The position numbers and the translations under genes were made by a program. A stretch of 64,000 nucleotides of DNA, from the NCBI RefSeq assembly GCF_018294505.1, contig NC_057797.1, forward strand, positions 129,667,792 to 129,731,791, in the 5' to 3' direction. Positions 57,291 through 64,000 of this stretch are shown here, one piece after another. This stretch comes from Triticum aestivum. Taxonomy: Eukaryota; Streptophyta; Magnoliopsida; Poales; Poaceae. A model generated the notes under the pieces. The model ran no database searches, was not told where the DNA came from, and was given only the letters and a program-made list of their open reading frames with translations. The stretch's first letter is position 1. The number at the start of each line of letters is the position of its first letter.

Positions 57291-58310
57291 GTTGATTCCT
57301 GTTATTTTCTTCTGTCTGCCACCTTCATTGGAGCTACTTCTGTTGTCTGCCTACTTTTATCCCTTGCGCTACCTGTTTGGCAATCCTGTAGCCATGTGTT
57401 CGACTTAGACGGCCGGCCCAAACTAGCATGCCAGGATCGCAGCTTCTCATCATCTATCTCGCCACACACACATTACGTATCCGGCAGCCGCTTGATGCTG
57501 CTGGTGGTCGCCGCTGTCCACTTGCAGCACTGGTTTGGCAGGTTCCAGAAGTGGGTTGTCTGGTTGCAGCGAAAAACAGCTGACGCCGACGCAAACTGTT
57601 GCTTGCCGATTGTGGTTCTGGCTCCGCTTGTCTGTTGCAGCAAAATGAGATGCTGGTTCCAGCTTTGGCTTCGGCGGTAGCAGCAAACCCAGCTGTTCGT
57701 TTGCTTATCGCTCGCCGGTTCTTGCACCTGATTCAGCCGGTCGTAGATTTTTGTCGATGCTGCCGTTCGCCACTAGAGAGCTCGTTGTGGCACATCCGCT
57801 AGAGGGCCAACACCTCCGGCCGTGCATCGCGGCACGGGCGCCCTACATAGTCCGAGCACCTCCGTTGCGGGTGCACACCCAAGGCGCCTTGGCTGCACCT
57901 CGACGGGGTCTGTAGCACCACGATGGGATGCAAGAGATGGAAAAGAAGAAGCCAAGGAAAAAGGGGATCGGGTGTGCTCACGGGAGGTAGGAGATTGCTC
58001 TCTTGTGGGTAGAGATAAGGCAGAGGAGATAAAACGCTTGTGGGACCATTAGGTAAATCGTGCGCGTGCTTGGAGCGACTGGCGCAGATCTTAACCCGTC
58101 GGTCGACATGAATTATTTACCTAGTCAGATTATGTTACCTTCCAAATCCCAATTAAAGCCGTACTCGGGGGAGCTCTTCTGCGAATATCTCACAACCGAA
58201 TACCCACACCACACCACACAACTATCCTAGGCTGATATCTCACAGAATGTTGTAGGCCTTCAACACCAAATCATGCTTGTTTCCACTCAGCAATTCAAAC
58301 AAAATTTGCC
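57291..58310. other. Unidentified stretch, probably decayed repeat
   Basis: Around 57480-57690 TGGTTGCAGC, GTTGCAGCAAAA and GCTGGTTCCAG recur, a wording common in high-copy Triticeae sequence. Frames on both strands overlap and show no domain, so no gene is called. Confidence 0.4.
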
Positions 58311-58314
58311 TGGT

Positions 58315-59110
58315 TTATGCCGCTCCACTCTGTTGAACACTCATGCTTTTCATTGTTAACAAAGAGACAAAGCAGTCGCAGTCACCAATGTGTCGAACCC
58401 TCGCTTCTCCGCACACCAGAAGTTCTCTTTCCCCTTCAACCATCAAGCAAAAAAAGAAAAAATTGCCACGTAGCCTGCAAGCCGATGGTTGATCCTGCAA
58501 CCCATGCCTTGCATGGCGGTCCAAGGTCCAAAGTCGTTGGAGAACGACGTATGGCTTATCGTTGTCGAGATGCATTTAAGGATCATTCGTTGAAGATCTG
58601 GTCAAAGCCCATACGATGCCTTTTGTACACTGAGCTGGTGAAATACACACATGAAGACATGCAGGGCCAAGCAAAGCAGTCTGGAGCGTTAGGGTCTCTC
58701 ACATTTGTGGTGATCGCCTGTAATAGATGGATGTAACGGAGCTGTGTCGTGAAGGAGAACCCGTCCTGGATATCCTCCACCCACATGCTATTGATGAGCA
58801 CTTGTTAAACACCCTTGCAAAGATCAAGGGGGGTGTTGAACCGTGCGCTGAGAAACCATGGATCCATTCCCCCCTCCCCCCAAAAAACATTGTGTTGTCA
58901 ACCCCAACCGTGATTTTCAGCAAGTTGTCGAACACCGCACATGCCTCAGGGTTCACCATCATCAGCACCCTCCTGCCACGACCTCTCGCGATAAATTCTC
59001 CCGACTACTCCCACCTAACTCTCAAAGCCAACACATGTAGTTCCAAATTCTTAACGCCCAATCTACCAAAGCACGTATCCTAGACCACAAGGCGTGGTCG
59101 AACCTGTTTC
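58315..59110 (-). pseudogene. LINE ORF2 remnant (C-terminal region after RT)
   Basis: In three minus-strand frames the order is GRLGVKNLELHVLALRVRWE (59080-59020), ACAVFDNLLKITVG and EWIHGFSAHGSTPPLIFARV (58960-58800), RDPNAPDCFAWPC and SSVYKRHRMGFDQ (58700-58590), then DRHARHGLQDQPSACRL (58530-58480). These are successive segments of plant LINE reverse-transcriptase polyproteins leading into the zf-RVT region. Frameshifts and a stop after RVRWE show it is dead. Confidence 0.75.
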
Positions 59111-59606
59111 TCAAACCCGCGCCTGTGCAACGTCTTGTACTTTAACCCACAACCATCACTCTTTTTCTTTCTTCTTTTCAGCCTACCATTCCCTTACGGA
59201 ATTTATTTCATTTTGAAGATTATAAGAAAGGTCCAAAATAGCTGAAAATAAATAATTATTATTCCGAGGAATCTTTCTACTAAGATTTGACAGTTGATAC
59301 ATGGTACTAGATGCAACGGCGCGCTCCGCCGCGCCAGGCTATCTTCGCGTTCTACACATCATTTTTTAGAGAGATGCATATCAAATTTTAGGTGAACTTG
59401 GGCCACGCATATAGTTGTGATGAAAAAACAAACTAAAAAGAGAAAAAAACATTGATATCTTGAGCAATCATTGTTTAATAATGGCAGTTTCCTACAGCAC
59501 AACGCGTACATGGAACATGTTTCAGGTGCACAAGGGCAAAACAAAAATTAGATGAGAACGTACACTGCATGAGAATAAAAAAATTGCGGGTGAAAAGTAG
59601 TATTAC
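59111..59606. other. Spacer between two LINE remnants
   Basis: AT-rich, no gene. GGCGCGCTCCGCCGCGCC near 59318 is GC-rich and palindrome-like. The minus-strand LINE RNase H frame ends at its right border. Confidence 0.4.
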
Positions 59607-60347
59607 TCATACCATCAAGGTGTAACAATGATCAGAAGCTAGCTCAAACGCACATGAGGGACCAGAGCCGATCCATGTCATTGTTCTTCTCTCTACACAA
59701 GAAAAATTCGCTAGGCTACCGCTAACCTTATTTTGAAAACGTCTTATATGAGTAATACAATTTTCACGAAGAGATAAGACATATCTAATCTCTTCTACTA
59801 AAGAAGCATAGATGGACATGTCTTGATCTCGCCCCTGGATCATCTTGACCGCAACTAGTGAATCCATCTCAATGGCTACTGGGAGCTCACTTCTCTGAAT
59901 CGCGAGCAACAATCCTTTCATGCAAGCACACAACTCTACCTCTAGAGCTTCACGACATTAGTATAGCATCCTGCAAGCAGAAAAGATTATGCCTTCCTGA
60001 GCATCTCGAAGCACCATACCTGCACCAGCCCCTCCTACTGTATGAGGCCCCATCTGAGTTGAGCTTTATCCACCCAGCTGGCGGTGGAGACCATGGGAGG
60101 CGGGCGCAGGCGTAACTTGAGCTGGTGTCTTGTACATCATGCAATCAAATGATATGTGCGTTTTCCCTTTCTCAGGATCCATATGTGCGTTCAACTTTAT
60201 AGCAATTAGAGACTCCAAATATCTGTCACGAAATCTCTTGGAAACTTCAAGTGGTGGCGGCTTCTTATGGTGTACAATTTCATTACGGATGAATCAACAA
60301 TGCCATAGTCATCAGTAACATGCATCTTTCAGTTTCATGTAGGGGCT
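59607..60347 (-). pseudogene. LINE RNase H domain (left part of a LINE split by a solo LTR)
   Basis: Read from 60347 downward: HHKKPPPLEVSKRFL, a linker (SHGLHRQLGG-like in the broken frame), GWIKLNSDGASYS with the first RNase H aspartate, then MCACMKGLLLAIQRSELPVA, IEMDSLVAVKMIQGRD and CITHIRRFQNKVSGSLANF, matching E, D and final H/N motifs of RVT_3-type RNase H. Frame changes near 60080 and 59940 show decay. The upstream zf-RVT part is on the other side of the solo LTR, at 62270-62027. Confidence 0.75.
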
Positions 60348-60907
60348 TGATACGTCTCCAACTTATCTATAATTTATGAAGTATTCATGCTATGTTTACA
60401 ACAATTTTATATGGTTTTGGTATAATTTGCATGGAACTAACCCGAACTGACGTTGTTTTCAGGAGAACTACCGTGGTGTTGTTTTTTGTGCAGAAATGAA
60501 AGATCTCCAAATGAGATGAAACTTTTTGACGATTTTTTTGAACAAGAGACCCCCGAAGCTTCGTGGGAGGGCCAGAAGAGACAGAGGAGGGCACAACCCA
60601 CCATGGCGCGCCAGAGGGGCCTGGCTTGCCCTGATGGGTTGTGCTCACCTCGAGGCCCATCTTCGTGTGAAACCGACGCCAAAAAATCCTACAAATAGAG
60701 AAACCATCAGAAATAACCCTAGATTAGAGGTTCCGCCGCCGGAAGCCTCTGTAGCCATGAAAAACCATTCTAGACCCCGTTCCGGCACTCCGCCGGAGGG
60801 GGAAATCATCATCGGTGGCCATATTCATCATCCCGGCGGCCACCATGATGAGGAGGGAGTAGTCCACCCTCGGGGCTGAGGGTTTGTACCAGTAGCTATG
60901 TGTTTAA

Positions 60908-60941
<34 letters not shown>

Positions 60942-62026
60942 GTGTTCTTGAGATGTCACGATCTTGATGTATCGCGGGCTTTGTTAATATTGTTGGATCA
61001 TATGGTGTTTCCCCCTCTCTATCTTGTTGTGAATTGAGTTTTCCCTTTGAGATTTTGTTTTATCAGATTGAATGCTTTTATGGATTTGAGAGCACTTGGT
61101 GTATATCTTGCTATGAATACCTTTGGTGACAATGAGGTATAATATTGATTCACTTGATATGTGTTTTGGCACTCTACTCGCGAATTCCCGAGGTGGCATT
61201 GGGGTAATCTATGCATAGGGGTTGATGCACGTTCTCGTCTTTGTTTCTCCGGTAGAAATATTGGGGCACTCTTTGAGGTTCTTTGTGTTGGATCAAGTAT
61301 TATAAATCTCAAATTATTTGATGCATATCGTATAATCAACTCACGGATACTCGCCATGACATTTGAGTATGTAGGTGACATTACAGTTGGTTTATGTGTA
61401 TCATATGGTGTTATTTTAGTATGAACTCTTGGTTAGATCGATCAGAAAGAATAGCTTCGTGTTATTTTAGGACAAACTCTAGGATAGATTGATCAAAAAG
61501 AATAGCTTTGAGGTGGTTTCGTACCCTACAAACAATTTCTTCTTATATTCTCCGCTAGATTGGAACTTTGGAGTGATTCTTCATCGCACGTTGAGGGAAG
61601 GTTATATGATCCAATCATATTAGCATTGTTGAGAGATTGCACTAGCGAAAGTACGGACCATAGGCCTCATTTTCAAACATTGCAATACCGTTTGTGCTCC
61701 ATTTTATCAATTGCTACCTTGCAGTTTTTTATTGTTCCTATTATAAAAATCAATATCTACTATCATTACTACACTTTTACTACCATCTCTTCGCCAAACT
61801 GGTGCATCTATACAAATTATCATTATATTTGGAGTGTTGGGGACACAAGAGACTCTTTGTTATTTGGTTGCAGGGTTGTTTAAGAGAGACCAACTTCATC
61901 CTACGCCTCCCACGGATTGATAAACCTTAGGCCATCCACTTGAGGGAAAATTGCTACTGTCCTACAAAACTCTGTGCTTGGAGGCCCAACACGAGTCTAC
62001 AAGAACAAGTTGTGTAGTAGACATCA
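60348..62026 (+). mobile_element. Solo LTR of a gypsy-type element (1679 bp)
   Basis: It starts TGATACGTCTCCAACTTATC and ends GTAGTAGACATCA, with the perfect duplication GGGCT on both sides (60343-60347 and 62027-62031). No internal region is present. It contains AATCCTACAAATAGAG near 60686 as a possible promoter, a (CT)n patch at 60909-60930 and AAACCTTAGG near the end. It interrupts the LINE remnant. The open frames within it have no domain. Confidence 0.92.
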
Positions 62027-62270
62027 GGGCTCCAGCACATGAAACAACCACTCCTTCCCCGTGTTTTGAACTTGATCAACAACCGACAAATTCCACACAT
62101 CCAAACATATACTACCAGAGTTCACGAGCTCTAGGGCATCGACACAAGGGGTGGAAGTTATCTTCAGGTTCCAATCCGCAAACGGGGCAAATATTGGTGG
62201 TTTCGAAAGTTCTCTTGTGTTTGTTAACCCAAGTAGGAAGTGGATCCGAGACTACTTGCCATGCAAAACT
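62027..62270 (-). pseudogene. LINE zf-RVT domain (right part of the split LINE)
   Basis: Minus-strand frame from 62270: VRSFAWQVVSDPLPTWVNKH, KRTFETTNICPVCGLEPEDN, FHPLCRCPRARELW and a stop just after. The CPVCG...H...C pattern is the zf-RVT zinc-binding segment of plant LINEs. It continues past the solo LTR into 60342 and the RNase H part, in the correct order for one element. Confidence 0.75.
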
Positions 62271-62953
62271 CCGTACTTTATTTGATATAGTGCAATCTAT
62301 GATGTCTCTTACAGATTTACCACTATCGTTTTGGGGTTATGCATTAGAGACAGCTGCATTCACGTTAAATAGGGCACCATCTAAATCTGTTGAGATGACA
62401 ACATATGAACTGTGGTTTGGCAAGAAACCAAAGTTGTTGTTTCTTAAAGTTTGGGGTTGCAATGCTTATGTGAAAAAAGTTTCATCCTGATAAGCTCAAA
62501 CCTAAATCGGAGAAATGTGTCTTCATAGGATACCCAAAGGAGATAGTTGGGTACACCTTCTATCACAGATCCGAAGGCAAGACATTTGTTGGTAAGAATG
62601 GATCCTTTCTAGAGAAGGAGTTTTCTCTCGAAAGAAGTGAGTGGGATGAAAGTAGAACTTGATGAGGTAACTGTACCTACTCCCTTATTGGAAAGTAGTT
62701 CATCACAGAAATCTGTTCCTGTGACTTCTACACTAATTAGTGAGGAAGCTAATGATGATGATCATGTAACTTCATATCAAGTTACTACCGAACCTCATAG
62801 GTCAACCAGAGTGAGATCCGCACCAGAGTGGTACGGTAATCCTGTTCTGGATGTCATGTTACTTGACCATGACAAACCTACGAACTATGAGGAAGCAATG
62901 ATGAGCCCAGATTCCGCGAAATGGCTTGAGGCCATGAAATCTGAGATGGGATC
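62271..62953 (+). pseudogene. Angela-type copia fragment (integrase end to early RT)
   Basis: It is closely similar to 39413-40090 of the complete element: SMMSLTDLPLSFWGYALETA, APSKSVEMTTYELWFGKKPK, a frameshift near 62480, then KVELDEVTVPTPLLESSSSQ and APEWYGNPVLDVMLLDHDKP. A second frameshift lies near 62622 (an extra T in GAGTTTTCTC). It starts at a LINE junction and is cut on the right by a Tat-type LTR at 62954. Confidence 0.9.
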
Positions 62954-63204
62954 TGTCGGTGTCAAAACCGGCGGATTTCGGGTAGGGGGTCCCGAACTGT
63001 GCGTCTAGGCCGGATGGTAACAAGAGGCAGGGGACACAATGTTTTACCCAGGTTCGGGCCCTCTTGATGGAGGTAAAACCCTATGTCCTGCTTGATTGAT
63101 ATTGATGATATGGGTAGTACAAGAGTAGATCTACCACGAGATTAAGGAGGCTAAACCCTAGAAGCTAGCCTATGGTATGATTGTTGTTCGTCCTATTGAC
63201 TAAA
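62954..63204. repeat. Truncated Tat-type LTR (same family as 15418 and 24777)
   Basis: The first 251 bp of the LTR (TGTCGGTGTCAAAACCGGCG onward) match both LTRs of the complete element closely. The match breaks at GACTAAA where another LTR begins. Its far half lies beyond that insertion, outside the window. Confidence 0.9.
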
Positions 63205-64000
63205 TGTAACACCCTGGATGTAACTTTTCCAATTTGTACTCCAACTCTTGCCGTTTCCGGAGTTAAGTTATATTTATTCCCTCGGGTTCGGGTTTTGTCT
63301 CCGTGTGTTGTTGTTGTTGTCATGCATCTCATATCATGTCATCATGTGCATTGCATTTGCATACGTGTTCGTCTCATGCATTCGAGCATTTTCCCCGTTG
63401 TCCGTTTTGCATTCCGGCGCTTCGTTCTCCTCCGGTGGTCATTTCTAGCTTTCTTTCGTGTGTGGGGATTAAACATTTCCGGATTGGACCGAAACTTGCC
63501 AAGCGGCCTTGGTTTACTACCGGTAGACCGCCTGTCAAGTTTCGTACCATTCGACTTCGTTTGATACTCCAACGGTTAACCGAGGGACCGAAAAGGCCTC
63601 GTGTGTGTTGCAGCCCAACACCCCTCCAATTTGGCCCAAAACACACCTAACTCTGCTCCATCATCTAGAGCGTTCGATCACGATCGCGTGGCCGAAAACC
63701 GCACCTCATTTGGACTCTCCTAGCTCCACCCTCTATGCCTATTTAAACACCCCCCGATTTTCGGATCTCCTTCCTCCCCGAAACCTAGAAATCGTCCCCG
63801 CGCCACGCCGGACAAAAATCCTGCCGACGGACATGTCCGGACGCTCCGCCGCCGCCACCCCGGGCCAATAGGTGCCCGCCACATGGCACTCCACCGCCAG
63901 CCGCCGCCGCGACCCGCGAGGCCCGCTCGGGGCCCCCGCGAGCCCATCGCCGCCGCGTGCCTCCTCCTCAGCCCGAGCCGGCCGGCCGCCTCACCTCCTC
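63205..64000 (+). repeat. Gypsy LTR, incomplete at window edge
   Basis: It starts TGTAACACCCTGGATGTAAC directly inside the truncated Tat-type LTR and runs to the end of the window. It contains ATGCCTATTTAAACACC near 63738 as a TATA-like core and then a GC-rich leader (GCCGCCGCCACCCCGG). The open frames at 63181-63947 have no domain. The family was not named. Confidence 0.75.

Noticed and set aside
57288..57802. ORFs of 60-130 codons downstream of EF-1-beta
   Set aside because: Overlapping frames on both strands, repeated GTTGCAGC wording, no domain; probably decayed repeat.
63181..63947. ORFs in the last LTR
   Set aside because: They lie in LTR sequence and its GC-rich leader and overlap on both strands, without a domain.
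1..64000. tRNA, rRNA, snRNA or miRNA genes
   Set aside because: No complete cloverleaf, rRNA-like block or convincing hairpin precursor was recognised by eye; only the tRNA-like head of the Au SINE was seen. A tRNAscan or covariance-model search would be decisive.

Overview
The window is nuclear DNA of a Triticeae grass (wheat, Aegilops or a close relative). The evidence is the mix of repeats: a complete BARE-1/WIS/Angela-type copia element, high-copy gypsy LTRs, large CACTA transposons with GTGTGCGAT or GGGCCGTA subterminal repeats, an Au-type SINE, a Stowaway MITE and LINE remnants, all nested in one another. Genes are sparse. One host gene is clearly intact: translation elongation factor 1-beta (55544-57100, + strand, seven coding exons that all splice in phase).

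Layout. 1-2092 is the 3' end of a gypsy element: integrase tail, polypurine tract and 3' LTR. 2093-7553 is a low-repeat stretch with a 61-bp array in the intron of a tiny split ORF, a 39-bp array, a 79-bp array and a broken 3'-5' exonuclease-like gene. About 7.8-31.97 kb looks like the right part of a CACTA element whose right terminus (GTAGTG) is at 31970. A second CACTA, 9511-29639, is nested in it. The inner CACTA carries a minus-strand B3-domain gene (10583-12203), a 503-bp satellite block (12444-14975), a small lysine-rich ORF, and a plus-strand B3-type gene with amplified exons (26097-28844). The lysine-rich ORF is split by a full-length Tat-lineage gypsy element (15418-25247, minus strand). 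That gypsy element carries, in antisense, a separate multi-exon gene (16213-18804).

31976-32520 is half of another exonuclease-like pseudogene, cut exactly at the CACTA end. About 34.2-52.28 kb is a third CACTA body ending at 52284 with the same right terminus. Its multi-exon cargo gene is interrupted by an Angela element (34647-43311, TSD CCCGC) and a solo LTR (43420-45006, TSD TCGAT). 52285-53712 holds gypsy remnants, 54102-54332 an Au SINE, and 54500-57290 the EF-1-beta gene. 58315-62270 holds two LINE remnants on the minus strand, one of them split by a solo LTR (60348-62026, TSD GGGCT). 62271-64000 is a chain of truncated copia, a Tat-type LTR and another gypsy LTR running off the window.

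The window therefore holds one housekeeping gene and a stack of dated insertions. The most unusual content is cargo inside transposons: the spliced antisense gene of the Tat element, and the pair of B3-type genes lying just inside the subterminal repeats of one CACTA. All calls were made by reading the sequence; no database search was run. Transposon family names are given only where the sequence is distinctive.
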